From contig NZ_WBMR01000064.1 in assembly GCF_008923365.1 (NCBI RefSeq), forward strand, positions 1 to 46,458: 46,458 nucleotides of DNA, given 5' to 3'. Below are positions 25,107-37,360 of the stretch, in pieces. The stretch comes from Actinomadura montaniterrae (GTDB taxonomy: Bacteria > Actinomycetota > Actinomycetes > Streptosporangiales > Streptosporangiaceae). A program made the position numbers and the translations under genes. Position 1 is the stretch's first letter; every line of letters starts with the position of its first letter. Under the pieces are notes generated by a model. The model was not told the origin of the DNA. It was given only the letters and a program-made list of their open reading frames with translations, and ran no database searches.

Positions 25107-25141
25107 CGGAAGGGCCCTGGAGGTGCTCCAGGGCCCTTCCG
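25107..25141 (-). terminator. Strong hairpin terminator downstream of metK
   Basis: A perfect 16-bp stem (CGGAAGGGCCCTGGAG at 25107-25122, its complement at 25126-25141) with a 3-base GTG loop lies 25 bp beyond the metK stop. There is no U-run, but long GC-rich stems act as terminators in actinomycetes. By symmetry it could also stop transcripts entering from the plus side. Confidence 0.8.
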
Positions 25142-25166
25142 GTGCGTCAGGGACGCTTACGGCTCG

Positions 25167-26360
25167 TCAGAGGCCGGCGGCGGAGGCCAGGTCCTTCGCG
25201 CGGTCCGTGGACTCCCAGGAGAAGTCCGGCACCTCGCGGCCGAAGTGGCCGTACGCGGCGGTCTGCGAGTAGATCGGGCGGAGCAGGTCCAGGTCGCGGA
25301 CGATCGCGGCCGGACGCAGGTCGAAGACGTCCGCGACGGCCTTCTCGATCTTCTCCGGGGCGACCTTCTCGGTGCCGAACGTCTCGACGAACACGCCGAC
25401 CGGGTGCGCCTTGCCGATCGCGTAGGCGACCTGGACCTCGGCGCGGTCCGCGAGCTGCGCGGCGACGATGTTCTTGGCGACCCAGCGCATCGCGTACGCG
25501 GCGGACCGGTCGACCTTGGACGGGTCCTTGCCGGAGAACGCGCCGCCGCCGTGCCGGGCCATGCCGCCGTAGGTGTCGACGATGATCTTGCGGCCGGTGA
25601 GGCCGGCGTCGCCCATCGGGCCGCCGATCTCGAAGCGGCCGGTCGGGTTGACCAGCAGCCGGTAGCCGTCGGTCTCCAGGTCGAACTGGGCGAGCACCGG
25701 GTCGACGACGTGCTCCTTGACGTCCGGGGCGAGCAGCTCCTTCAGGTCGATGTCGGGAGCGTGCTGGCTGGACACCACGACGGTGTCGAGGCGGACGCCG
25801 CGGTCGCCGTCGTACTCGATGGTGACCTGGGTCTTGCCGTCCGGGCGCAGGTAGGGGACGGTGCCCTCCTTGCGGACCGCGGACAGCCGCTGCGCGAGCC
25901 GGTGCGCCAGCGTGATCGGCAGCGGCATCAGCTCGGGGGTCTCGTTGGTGGCGTAGCCGAACATCAGGCCCTGGTCGCCGGCGCCCTGCCGGTCCAGGTC
26001 GTCGACGCCCTCGCCCTCGCGGGTCTCGTAGGCGTCGTCGACGCCCTGCGCGATGTCGGGGGACTGCGCGCCGATGGACACCGACACGCCGCAGGAGTGG
26101 CCGTCGAAGCCCTTCTTGGACGAGTCGTAGCCGATCTCGAGGATCTTCTCCCGGATGACGCCGGGGATGTCCACATAGGTCTCGGTGGTGACCTCACCGG
26201 CCACATGCACCTGACCGGTCGTGATCATCGTCTCGACGGCGACCCGGCTCTTCGGGTCGTCCTTGAGCATCGAGTCGAGGATCGCGTCGCTGATCTGGTC
26301 CGCGATCTTGTCGGGGTGTCCTTCGGTGACGGACTCCGAGGTGAACAGGCGGCGAGACAC
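25167..26360 (-). CDS. metK: S-adenosylmethionine synthetase
   Basis: MetK makes SAM from methionine and ATP. The 397-residue protein has the expected signatures SESVTEGHPDKIADQISDA at the N-terminus, GAQSPDIAQGVD, GDQGLMFGYATNET and the P-loop-like GGGAFSGKDPSKVDRSAAY. The start is the GTG at 26360 after AAGGAG. The 167-bp gap to coaBC contains a -10-like TAGACT (minus, 26472-26467) but no good -35. I looked for and did not see a SAM riboswitch there. The gene ends just before a strong terminator. Confidence 0.97.
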   Translation of the reverse strand: MSRRLFTSESVTEGHPDKIADQISDAILDSMLKDDPKSRVAVETMITTGQVHVAGEVTTETYVDIPGVIREKILEIGYDSSKKGFDGHSCGVSVSIGAQSPDIAQGVDDAYETREGEGVDDLDRQGAGDQGLMFGYATNETPELMPLPITLAHRLAQRLSAVRKEGTVPYLRPDGKTQVTIEYDGDRGVRLDTVVVSSQHAPDIDLKELLAPDVKEHVVDPVLAQFDLETDGYRLLVNPTGRFEIGGPMGDAGLTGRKIIVDTYGGMARHGGGAFSGKDPSKVDRSAAYAMRWVAKNIVAAQLADRAEVQVAYAIGKAHPVGVFVETFGTEKVAPEKIEKAVADVFDLRPAAIVRDLDLLRPIYSQTAAYGHFGREVPDFSWESTDRAKDLASAAGL

Positions 26361-26527
26361 GTACGTGAGCTCCTTGCAGCGGCTGCTGACTGACGTCGCA
26401 GGACGGATATGTCTTCGAGTTCGGCGGGGACCTCCCCGCACGGGCATTCAAGGGTGGTAAGCCCGCAGTCTAGCGGGATCATCCCCGGACGCCGGTATGG
26501 CGTTGGTCGCGGTCGGGCAGCCTCCGG

Positions 26528-27748
26528 TCAATCCGCGGGCAGGGGGTCGAGGCGCGCGGCGACGAGGTCCCAGACGACGTCGGCCAGGGCCTCCTTGGCG
26601 CCGCGCTCGACCTCGGTGCTCGACCCGTCCGCGCCGAGGATCACCGCGGCGTTGTCGGGGCGGCCGAAGGTGAGGTCCTCCCCGACCTGGTTGACGACCA
26701 GCAGGTCGCTGCGCTTGCGGGCGAGCTTGGCGCGGCCGTTGGCGAGCACGTCGTCGGTCTCGGCCGCGAACCCGACGATCACCTGCCCGGCGCGGCGGCG
26801 CTCGCCGAGCTCGGCCAGGATGTCGGCGTTCTTGGCGAGCCGGATCGGCTCCGGTTCGCTGCCCTCCGCCTTCTTGATCTTCGAGCCGCGGTAGTCGACG
26901 GGGCGGAAGTCGGCGACGGCGGCGGCCATCACCACCGCGTCGGCGTCGCCGGCGGCCTCCAGCACGGCCTTCCGCATCTCCTCGGCGGACCCCACCGGCA
27001 CGACGTGCGCGCCGGCCGGGTCGGGCAGCGCCACGTTGGCCGCGACGAGCGTCACGCGCGCGCCGCGGGCCGCCGCCGTGCGGGCCAGCGCGTACCCCTG
27101 CAGGCCCGACGAGCGGTTGCCGATGAACCGGACGGGGTCGAGGGGTTCGCGGGTGCCGCCGGCGGACACGACCACGTGCCGTCCGGCGAGGTCGCGCCCG
27201 GCGGACCCGCGGGCGAGGACGCGGCGCGCCACCTCGAACAGCTCGGCGGGGTCGGGCAGCCGGCCGGGGCCGGTGTCCTTGCCGGTCAGCCGGCCGGACG
27301 CGGGCTCCACCACGATCGCTCCGCGGGCGCGGAGCGTCGCGACGTTCGCGCGGGTCGCCGGGTGCTCCCACATCTCGGTGTGCATCGCGGGCGCGAACAC
27401 GACCGGGCAGCGGGCGGTGAGCAGGGTGTTGGTGAGCAGGTCGTCGGCCAGGCCGTGCGCGGCCCGGGCGAGCAGGTCTGCGGTCGCGGGGGCGACGAAC
27501 ACCAGGTCGGCGTCCTGCCCGAGCCGGACGTGCGGGACCCGCGCGACCCCGTCCCACACCTCGGTGGAGACAGGGTTGCCCGACAGCGCCGCCCAGGTCG
27601 GCTCGCCGACGAAGCGCAGCGCGTCCCGCGTCGGGACGACGGTGACGTCGTGGCCCGACTCGGTGAGCCGCCGCAGCAGCTCGCACACCTTGTACGCGGC
27701 GATCCCGGCGCTCACACCGAGGACGACGCGCGGCTTACGGGAGGTCAT
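26528..27748 (-). CDS. coaBC: Phosphopantothenoylcysteine decarboxylase/synthetase
   Basis: This 406-residue fusion catalyses two coenzyme A steps. The N-terminal flavin-dependent decarboxylase CoaC (about residues 1-185) shows VSAGIAAYKVCELLRRL and the PAMHTEMWEHPAT active-site strand. The C-terminal CoaB ligase has SAGGTREPLDPVRFIGNRSSG and VMAAAVADFRP, with the conserved lysines in the KIKK region. It lies about 130 bp downstream of rpoZ in the usual gmk-rpoZ-coaBC-metK order. The ATG is at 27748. Confidence 0.97.
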   Translation of the reverse strand: MTSRKPRVVLGVSAGIAAYKVCELLRRLTESGHDVTVVPTRDALRFVGEPTWAALSGNPVSTEVWDGVARVPHVRLGQDADLVFVAPATADLLARAAHGLADDLLTNTLLTARCPVVFAPAMHTEMWEHPATRANVATLRARGAIVVEPASGRLTGKDTGPGRLPDPAELFEVARRVLARGSAGRDLAGRHVVVSAGGTREPLDPVRFIGNRSSGLQGYALARTAAARGARVTLVAANVALPDPAGAHVVPVGSAEEMRKAVLEAAGDADAVVMAAAVADFRPVDYRGSKIKKAEGSEPEPIRLAKNADILAELGERRRAGQVIVGFAAETDDVLANGRAKLARKRSDLLVVNQVGEDLTFGRPDNAAVILGADGSSTEVERGAKEALADVVWDLVAARLDPLPAD

Positions 27749-27879
27749 GCGGACACTGTCCCATCAGGCCCGGGGCCCGGCCGCACCCGGGGGCCGCCCT
27801 CAGGGCGGCGCTCCGGGGCATCGCGAGGGCCGGCCGCGCCGGAGAGCGCGACGGCCGCCCCTGCCGGGCCGGCGGGCGC

Positions 27880-28134
27880 TCAGCCCTCGATCGGCTCGGC
27901 GTTGAGGAGGCCCTCGCGGGTCTCGCGCAGCGCGATCGACAGGGGCTTCTCCTGCACCTGCGTCTCGACGAGCGGGCCGACGTACTCCAGCAGGCCCTCG
28001 CCGAGCTGGGCGTAGTAGGCGTTGATCTGCCGGGCGCGCTTGGCCGCGATGCTCACGAGGCCGTACTTGGTCTCGACGACCTCGAGGAGCTCGTCGATCG
28101 ACGGGTTGGTGATGCCTTCGCTGCTGGCTGCCAC
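27880..28134 (-). CDS. rpoZ: RNA polymerase omega subunit
   Basis: The 84-residue omega subunit stabilises RNA polymerase assembly around the beta' subunit. The core ITNPSIDELLEVVETKYGLVSIAAKRARQIN and the actinobacterial extension PLSIALREIxxG-type segment (PLSIALRETREGLL) are clear. I use the GTG at 28134 (GGAAGG upstream); a longer reading from 28197 has no matching homologous sequence. It follows gmk by 62 bp. Confidence 0.96.
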   Translation of the reverse strand: MAASSEGITNPSIDELLEVVETKYGLVSIAAKRARQINAYYAQLGEGLLEYVGPLVETQVQEKPLSIALRETREGLLNAEPIEG

Positions 28135-28196
28135 TCCGTGGCCTTCCACTAGTGATTCACTGCGGTGCCGGCCGCCGGACACGGCGGTCGCCGACA

Positions 28197-28745
28197 CTAA
28201 CGAACAGCCATCAAGGTTAGCAGCTCATGGCACACGCCCTGGACGGACGTGTTCACGAGGGTGACGTCGAACTCCTTTTCGGCGGCGAGCTCGACGCGGG
28301 CCGCGTCCAGGCGGCGCTCGATCACCTCGGGGGGCTCGGTGCCGCGGCCGGTGAGGCGGCGGACCAGCTCGTCCCAGCTGGGCGGCGCGAGGAACACCAG
28401 GCGCGCGCCGGGCATCGTCTCGCGGACCTGCCGGGCGCCCTGGAGGTCGATCTCGAGCAGGACCGGCTCGCCGCGGGCGAGGCGCTCCTGCACGGGCCGG
28501 CGCGGGGTGCCGTAGCGGTTGCCCGCGAACTCGGCCCATTCGAGCAGCTCCCCTTCGGCGACGAGCCGGTCGAAACCGGCGTCGTCGACGAAGAAGTACT
28601 GCACACCGTGGGTCTCACCCGGGCGGGGGGCCCGGGTGGTCACCGAGACCGACAGCCACACCCGGGGGTGTGAGCGCCGGATCTCGGCGACGACCGTGCT
28701 CTTGCCGACGCCCGACGGCCCGGACAGGACCGTCAGGCGGGACAT
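28197..28745 (-). CDS. gmk: Guanylate kinase
   Basis: Gmk phosphorylates GMP to GDP. The 182-residue protein has the P-loop SGPSGVGKSTVV at its start, the GMP-binding SVSVTTRAPRPGETHGVQYFF, LLEWAEFAGNRYGTP and LEIDLQGARQV. The ATG at 28745 is taken because it begins right before the P-loop strand, although a Shine-Dalgarno is not evident. Open frame continues upstream with Gly/Ser/Pro-rich sequence that is probably not translated. It lies 148 bp downstream of mihF. Confidence 0.96.
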   Translation of the reverse strand: MSRLTVLSGPSGVGKSTVVAEIRRSHPRVWLSVSVTTRAPRPGETHGVQYFFVDDAGFDRLVAEGELLEWAEFAGNRYGTPRRPVQERLARGEPVLLEIDLQGARQVRETMPGARLVFLAPPSWDELVRRLTGRGTEPPEVIERRLDAARVELAAEKEFDVTLVNTSVQGVCHELLTLMAVR

Positions 28746-28893
28746 GAGCGGGCCATGCGGTTGTTCGGAGCCCGCCGGCGCAGTGATGGGTGCGCCGGAG
28801 CCGGACGGGATGGTGCCGGATCCGGGGAGCCCGGACCCGGCCGCGGCGGCTCCTTCGTGCGAAGGGCCGCCGCGCCCGCCCGTGAGTCGCGCG

Positions 28894-29220
28894 TCAGCGG
28901 TTCGCACTTCCGCCGAACTCACGCTCCAGGGAGGCGCGCTGGTTGGCGCCGAGGCCCCGCACGCGGCGGGACTCGGCGATGCCCAGACGCTCCATGATCT
29001 GCTTCGCACGGACCTTGCCCACACCGGGCAGGGACTCCAGGAGGGCCGACACCTTCATCTTCCCGATGACGTCGTCGGACTGACCCTCCTTGAGAACCTC
29101 GGCGAGCGAGGTCCCCCCGTGCTTGAGCTTGTTCTTAACCTCGGCCCGCTCCTTGCGAGCCTTGGCAGCCTTCTCCAGGGCTGCGGCGCGCTGTTCGGGG
29201 GTTAGGGGCGGAAGAGCCAC
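28894..29220 (-). CDS. mihF: Actinobacterial integration host factor (mIHF/sIHF)
   Basis: This 108-residue nucleoid-associated protein is the actinobacterial IHF, unrelated to the alpha/beta IHF of Escherichia coli. A long basic N-terminal helix (EQRAAALEKAAKARKERAEVKNKLK) precedes a helix-two-turns-helix DNA-binding fold with LLESLPGVGKVRAKQIMERLGIAESRRVRGLG. Homologues bind DNA with little specificity, condense and bend it, and affect sporulation or antibiotic production in Streptomyces. The GTG at 29220 follows GAGGTGA. It is placed just upstream of gmk, as is standard in the phylum. Confidence 0.97.
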   Translation of the reverse strand: MALPPLTPEQRAAALEKAAKARKERAEVKNKLKHGGTSLAEVLKEGQSDDVIGKMKVSALLESLPGVGKVRAKQIMERLGIAESRRVRGLGANQRASLEREFGGSANR

Positions 29221-29266
29221 GCCGGGTCACCTCAGGTTTCCACTCGACGGAGTCGGACGGGTTGGG

Positions 29267-29296
29267 AAACTAGCGAGTTCACGCCCCATAAGGCAA
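29267..29296 (-). promoter_or_regulatory. Candidate mihF promoter
   Basis: On minus, TTGCCT (29296-29291) is followed after 18 bp by TAGTTT (29272-29267). This would give a leader of about 40 bases with the GAGGTGA ribosome site. Local base composition drops in GC here, unlike the surrounding sequence. Confidence 0.5.
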
Positions 29297-30161
29297 CGTG
29301 AAGTGCCGTTTAGCCCGCCACAAAATCACGAAAATCACTCCCTGGAGTGTCCTGAATACAGAGTGTACTCGACTCGGGCCCTCCGGCGGCCCATCCCCTT
29401 GCCTTGCTGGGACTTTCGCATGATCGTGAAAATCCGCCCATTCTGCCCCGATTTACGGCACTCGGCACCGCCCCGGCGCGGCGGTCCACTCCCTCCGGGG
29501 GCCTCCCCACCATGATCCCGCCACCGGCCGCCGGGCCGGATCCGGCCCCCCGCGACGGGCCCGTGTGAGGTCCCCCACAGCCGGTCCCGACCGAGTGACG
29601 CTCGTCACGCCGGGCCGTTCCGCACGTCGCGGGGGCACCGCAACTGCCATCCTCGACAACACACCCGCCAAGATCGTTCAGCAGACCGGAGCCGCCTCCG
29701 CCCGCACCCCCCAGCTCCCCTCCCGCGCACGCCCGCCTCCCCCCAGTGCGCCCGGACGCCCCCGTCCGGCACCGCGGGCGTCCCGGACCGCGAATCGGGC
29801 CGAACCGACTTCGCCGTCCCCCCGTATCGCTTTGCGGATCCCCGGCCCGGCATTCGCACGCGAAGTAAATCGACAATGCGCGCTCCCGCACGCCCAACAA
29901 CACCCGCGCTAAATCCACCCCCAAAACCAAATCCATCCCCCGCGCCCCAATCCCCCCGCGCCCACTCCCCCGCGCGCGATCCCGCCCGAACACCGCCACG
30001 ACGCGGGGCCCGCCGAGCGCCGCCGCGAAGAGTTGAGCTTGCGCGACCCCAGGACGTGAAACCCGGCTGAGCGCCGGCGCGGAAGGCCGGACCCCGGCCA
30101 CCGCCACGGGCAGGCCCGCGGAGCGAGTGCAGCGAGCGCAGCGGGCATGCCCGCCGGCTGG
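29297..30161. other. About 0.87 kb gene-free, strand-asymmetric region
   Basis: No reading frame here has convincing codon use or family resemblance; the long frames are low-complexity Gly/Arg or Pro/Arg strings. The plus strand from about 29690 to 30000 is C-rich with few G residues and locally A-rich, giving a G-rich minus strand. A G-quadruplex motif is described separately. From about 30090 to 30160 there is a run of short palindromic GCGAGCG/GCAGCG words. Confidence 0.6.
29937..29971 (-). other. G-quadruplex motif with five tracts and 3-nt loops
   Basis: On minus the sequence reads as G-tracts of 5, 3, 6, 4 and 5 bases separated by loops AGT, CGC, ATT and CGC, each exactly three bases. 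This meets the standard four-tract quadruplex definition with one tract to spare. It lies about 270 bp beyond the pyrF stop and about 700 bp before mihF on the strand both genes use. Confidence 0.75.
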
Positions 30162-30207
30162 CAGGCCGTTTCGCCGCGGAGCGCCAGCGGAGCGGGGAAA
30201 CGGCCTG
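30162..30207 (-). terminator. Hairpin terminator of the pyr operon
   Basis: CAGGCCGTTTC (30162-30172) and GAAACGGCCTG (30197-30207) form a perfect 11-bp stem whose arm abuts the pyrF stop codon. The 24-base loop contains the palindrome-rich CCGCTCCGCTGGCG on minus, a word also present at 42922-42935. Confidence 0.7.
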
Positions 30208-30933
30208 TCAGCCGTGACGGGGGGTTCCGGGGGGTCGCTCCCCCGGGAATTTTCTGAGCGCGGCGGCCATGGCCGCGGCGGCGGCGCCGGGGTCGGGGGC
30301 GGCGGTGATGGGGCGGCCGATGACGAGGAGGTCGGCGCCGGCGGCGAGCGCGGCCTCGGGGGTGGCGACGCGGGCCTGGTCCTGGGTGTCGGCGCCGGCG
30401 GGGCGGACGCCGGGGGTGATGAGGGTGATGCCGGGGCCGACCTCGGCGCGGACGGCGGCGGCCTCCTGCGGGGAGCAGACGAGGGCCTGGGCGCCCGCGC
30501 CGACGGCGAGGGCGGCGAGGCGGCGGACGGCGTCGGGGGCGGGCCCCTCGATGCCGACGGCGCGCAGGTCGGCGTCGTCCAGGGAGGTCAGCACGGTCAC
30601 CGCGGCGATCGTGGTGGCGGGGGCCGCCTCGACCGCCTCGCGGATCATGGCGGGGCCGCCGGCGGCGTGCACGGTGAGGTAGGACGGCTTGAGCCGGGCG
30701 ACGGCGCGGGCGGCGCCGCGCACGGTGGCGGGGATGTCGTGCAGCTTGAGGTCGAGGAAGACCTGGACGCGGCTCGCGCCGCGGACGCTGGCGACGACGT
30801 CGGGCCCGTACCGCAGGTACAGCTCGAGGCCCACCTTGACGGTGGAGACGTGCGGCGTGACCAGGGTGGCCCAGCGCGCGGCCGTGTCCAGGTCGGGCGC
30901 GTCCAGCGCGACGGCGATGGGGGCTGCGGTCAC
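30208..30933 (-). CDS. pyrF: Orotidine 5'-phosphate decarboxylase
   Basis: PyrF performs the last step to UMP. The 241-residue protein has the catalytic K-x-D-x-K-like strand VFLDLKLHDIPATVRGAAR, the N-terminal PIAVALDAPD, the LITPGVRP loop and DLLVIGRPITAAPDP at the phosphate site. The GTG at 30933 overlaps the pyrD stop (GTGA). It is the last gene of the operon, and a hairpin follows its stop directly. Confidence 0.97.
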   Translation of the reverse strand: MTAAPIAVALDAPDLDTAARWATLVTPHVSTVKVGLELYLRYGPDVVASVRGASRVQVFLDLKLHDIPATVRGAARAVARLKPSYLTVHAAGGPAMIREAVEAAPATTIAAVTVLTSLDDADLRAVGIEGPAPDAVRRLAALAVGAGAQALVCSPQEAAAVRAEVGPGITLITPGVRPAGADTQDQARVATPEAALAAGADLLVIGRPITAAPDPGAAAAAMAAALRKFPGERPPGTPRHG

Positions 30934-31922
30934 AGCTTCTCCTTCTCGGGCTCTTGGGGCCGCACCTGGGGCGGCACGTAGCCGGCGGGCTTGTGGGCGA
31001 GCCCGACGGCGTCGGCGAGGCGCCCGATGCGGCGGGCGGCGAGGGCCTCGTCCAGCTCGCGCAGGACGCGGGGGCCGGCCGCGGGGTCGTGGAACAGGGC
31101 GGTGCCGACGGCGACGGCGGACGCGCCGGCCAGGATGAACTCGAGGGCGTCGAGGCCGGTGGCGATGCCGCCGACGCCGATGATCGGGGTGCTGGGCAGC
31201 GCGGCGTGCACCTGGTAGACGCAGCGGACGGCGACGGGCCGGATCGCGGGCCCGGACAGGCCGCCGGACACGCCGGTGAGGGCGGGCCGGAGGGTGTGCG
31301 GGTCGATGGCCATGCCGTCCATGGTGTTGATCAGGGTGAGGCCGTCGGCGCCGGCGTCGACGCAGGCGAGCGCGATCCCGACGATGTCGGTGACGTCGGG
31401 GGCGAGCTTGGCGAAGATCGGGGTGCCGGGCCGGGCGGCGGCGCGGACGGCGCGGAGCACGGACGCGGCGGCGGACGGGTGCCAGCCGAACATGCGGCCG
31501 CGGTCCTCGACGTTGGGGCAGGCGACGTTGACCTCGATTGCGGCGACGCCGGGGACGTGGCGGAGCCGGCGGGCGAGGTCGCCGAACTCCTCGACGCTGT
31601 TGCCGGCGATGGACACGATGGTGCGGACGTCCTGCTCGATGAGCCAGGGAAGGTCGCGTTCCAGGAACGTCTCGATGCCGGGGCCGGGGAGGCCCATGGC
31701 GGTGAGGAGGCCGCTGGGGGTCTCGGTCACGCGCGGTGTGGGGCGTCCCGCGCGCGCTTGCGGCATCACCGAGGTGGTGACGAACGCGCCGAGGCGGGCG
31801 AGGTCGAAGAACTGGGCGAGTTCGCGTCCGGTGCCGCCGCATCCGGAGGCCGTCAGGACGGGGTTGGGAAGCTCCAGGGCGCCGAGGGCGGTCCGCACCC
31901 GGTCGCTCGCCCGGTCGCTCAC
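30930..31922 (-). CDS. pyrD: Dihydroorotate dehydrogenase, class 1B catalytic subunit
   Basis: The 330-residue FMN barrel oxidises dihydroorotate to orotate. Cysteine in the active-site loop EVNVACPNVEDRG marks class 1, and the adjacent pyrK makes it class 1B, which passes electrons through an FeS-FAD subunit to NAD+. Other motifs are NPVLTASGCGGTG, FAKLAPDVTDI and GVGGIATGLDALEFILAGA. The GTG at 31922 overlaps the pyrK stop (GTGA). Its first codons contain a 12-bp direct repeat encoding SDRASDR. This differs from the quinone-dependent class 2 enzyme typical of mycobacteria. Confidence 0.96.
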   Translation of the reverse strand: MSDRASDRVRTALGALELPNPVLTASGCGGTGRELAQFFDLARLGAFVTTSVMPQARAGRPTPRVTETPSGLLTAMGLPGPGIETFLERDLPWLIEQDVRTIVSIAGNSVEEFGDLARRLRHVPGVAAIEVNVACPNVEDRGRMFGWHPSAAASVLRAVRAAARPGTPIFAKLAPDVTDIVGIALACVDAGADGLTLINTMDGMAIDPHTLRPALTGVSGGLSGPAIRPVAVRCVYQVHAALPSTPIIGVGGIATGLDALEFILAGASAVAVGTALFHDPAAGPRVLRELDEALAARRIGRLADAVGLAHKPAGYVPPQVRPQEPEKEKL

Positions 31923-32806
31923 TTGGAGCCTCCTTCCGTGACGCTGAGGACGCGCGGCGCGCCGAGCGCGTCGAACGGGATGGTGCCGAGGTCGCCCCAG
32001 CGGACGCGGTCGCCGCGCAGGACGGGCCCGTCGGCGCAGGCGCGGACCATGCGGGTGACGCCGTCCTCGCCGTGGACGGGCAGCATGCAGGTCATGCAGA
32101 CGCCGATGCCGCAGGCGCCGGTGCGCTGCAGGAACTCCTCGACCGACACCTGGGACGGCAGCCCGAACTCGCCGGCGATCTGGGTGACCGAGCGCAGCAG
32201 CCCGGTCGGCCCGCAGGCGTAGACGACGTCGGCGCCGGTCTCCTGGACGACGCGGGGCAGCACGTCGCGCATGGTGCCCTTCTCGCCGAGCGAGCCGTCC
32301 TCGGTGACGACGGTGGCGGAGTCGCCGATGCGCTGCGCCATCCGGGACCCGAACACCTGCTTGGCGGACGGCCCGGCGAGCACGAAGTGGACCTGGCAGC
32401 CGCGCCGCACCAGCGTGTCGGCGAGCGCGAACACGGCGGCGCCGCCGGGGCCGCCGGCGGCCAGCAGGCAGCTGACGGGGTCGCGGGGCAGCCGGAAGGG
32501 GCGGCCGAGCGGGCCGAGCAGGTCGAGCTGGTCGCGGGCGCGGCGGCCGGCGAGCCAGCCGGTGCCGGGCTCGGTGTCGGCGAACACGACCTCGACGGTG
32601 CCGCCGTAGTCGGACTGGACCTGGTGGACGCCGAAGCAGCGGCGGACCAGCCGGGCGGTGTGCTCGCCGCCGACGGCGACGGCCACGAACTGGCCGGGCC
32701 GGAACCGCTCGGCGATGGCGGGCGCCACCAGCGTCATCGCGTGGTAGTCCTGCACCTGGCGGACCGTGAGGACCGTCGCCGACGTCTGCACCGGCGTGTC
32801 GGACAC
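31919..32806 (-). CDS. pyrK: Dihydroorotate dehydrogenase electron-transfer subunit
   Basis: The 295-residue ferredoxin-reductase-type protein binds FAD (RFRPGQFVAVAV, RLVRRCFGV), NAD (LLAAGGPGGAAVFALA, VVYACGPTGLLRSV) and one [2Fe-2S] cluster. The cluster cysteines are in RTGACGIGVCMTCMLPV plus the Cys of VRACADGPV. It pairs with the class 1B PyrD encoded next. The GTG at 32806 is preceded by GGAGAGGGAG. It lies 67 bp downstream of carB. Confidence 0.95.
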   Translation of the reverse strand: MSDTPVQTSATVLTVRQVQDYHAMTLVAPAIAERFRPGQFVAVAVGGEHTARLVRRCFGVHQVQSDYGGTVEVVFADTEPGTGWLAGRRARDQLDLLGPLGRPFRLPRDPVSCLLAAGGPGGAAVFALADTLVRRGCQVHFVLAGPSAKQVFGSRMAQRIGDSATVVTEDGSLGEKGTMRDVLPRVVQETGADVVYACGPTGLLRSVTQIAGEFGLPSQVSVEEFLQRTGACGIGVCMTCMLPVHGEDGVTRMVRACADGPVLRGDRVRWGDLGTIPFDALGAPRVLSVTEGGSK

Positions 32807-32873
32807 CCGTCTCCCTCTCCTCGTCGCGTCCGCCGCGCGGGCGGGGCCGGCGGCCCCGCCCGCGGGGCGGCTG

Positions 32874-36241
<3,368 letters not shown>

Positions 36242-36242
<1 letters not shown>

Positions 36243-37360
36243 TACTTCGACGCCTCCATGATCTCGCAGAAACGGTCGAAGAGCCCGGACGCGTCGTGCG
36301 GGCCCGCCGCGGCCTCCGGGTGGTACTGGACGCTGAACGCCGGGCGGTCCAGGAGCCGCAGCCCCTCGACGCAGCCGTCGTTGAGGTTCACGTGGCTGAC
36401 CTCGGCGCGGCCGTACGGGGTGTCGAACGGGCCGTCGGCGGGCGCGTCCACGGCGAACCCGTGGTTGTGCGCGGACACGTCGACCTTGCCGGTCGCCTTG
36501 TCCTGGACGGGCTGGTTGATGCCCCGGTGCCCGAACCGCAGCTTGTAGGTGCCGAGGCCGAGCGCGCGGCCGAAGATCTGGTTGCCGAAGCAGATGCCGA
36601 AGAACGGCTTGCCCGCGTCCAGGACGCCGCGCAGCGCGTCGACGGCGTACCCGGCGGCGGCGGGGTCGCCGGGGCCGTTGGAGAAGAACACCCCGTCGGG
36701 GTTCAGCGCGAGGATGTCCTCGGCGGTGCTGCCCGCGGGCAGCACGTGCACCTCGCAGCCCCGCTCGGACATCCGGTACGGCGTCATCGCCTTGATGCCG
36801 AGGTCGACGGCGGCGACGGTGTAGCGCTTCTCGCCCTGCGCCGCGACGACGTACGGCTCGGCGGCCGAGACGTCCCGGGCGAGGTCGGCGCCCTCCATCG
36901 ACGGGCTCTGCCGGACGCGCTCCACCAGCGCGTCCTCGCCGGGCGCGACGGCGTCCGGGCCGCTGAAGATCGCGGCGCGCATCGCGCCCTTGTCGCGCAG
37001 GTGCCGCGTCAGCGCGCGGGTCCCGGGGATCGCGATGCCGACGATCCCCTGCTCGCGCAGCGCCGACCCGAGCGAGCCGGTCGCGCGCCAGTTGGACGCC
37101 ACGCGCGCGGGCTCGCGCACCACGTACCCGGCGACCTGGATGCGCGCGGACTCCGGGTCCTCGGTGTTGACGCCGGTGTTGCCGATGTGGGGGGACGTCA
37201 TCGCGACGATCTGGCGGGCGTACGAGGGGTCGGTCAGCGTCTCCTGGTAGCCGGTCATGCCGGTGTTGAAGACCATCTCGCCGAAGGTCTCCCCCGTGGC
37301 GCCGTAGGCGGTCCCGCGGAAGACCCTGCCGTCTTCCAGAACGAGCAGTGCAGGGGTCAC
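36242..37360 (-). CDS. carA: Carbamoyl-phosphate synthase, small subunit
   Basis: The 372-residue glutamine amidotransferase subunit hydrolyses glutamine and channels ammonia to CarB. It has the N-terminal CarA domain (LVLEDGRVFRGTAYG, GEMVFNTGMTGYQE) and a class I GATase domain with nucleophile Cys in FFGICFGNQIFGRALG, plus SVQYHPEAAAGPHD for the His-Glu pair. CFGNQ replaces the more common CLGHQ. The GTG at 37360 overlaps the pyrC stop (GTGA), so no extra gene lies between pyrC and carA, unlike Streptomyces and mycobacteria, where I recall a small protein gene there. Confidence 0.97.

Noticed and set aside
26361..26527. A SAM riboswitch upstream of metK
   Set aside because: I looked for the conserved SAM-I, SAM-II and SAM-IV cores in the 167-bp leader and found none.
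29565..29912. A 115-residue plus-strand frame in the same gap
   Set aside because: Pro/Arg/Ser-rich sequence arising from the C-rich strand; no start context or motif.
29310..30107. A 265-residue minus-strand frame in the pyrF-mihF gap
   Set aside because: Codon use is not typical of its neighbours, there is no ribosome site, and the product is Gly/Arg low complexity. The region is better seen as non-coding.
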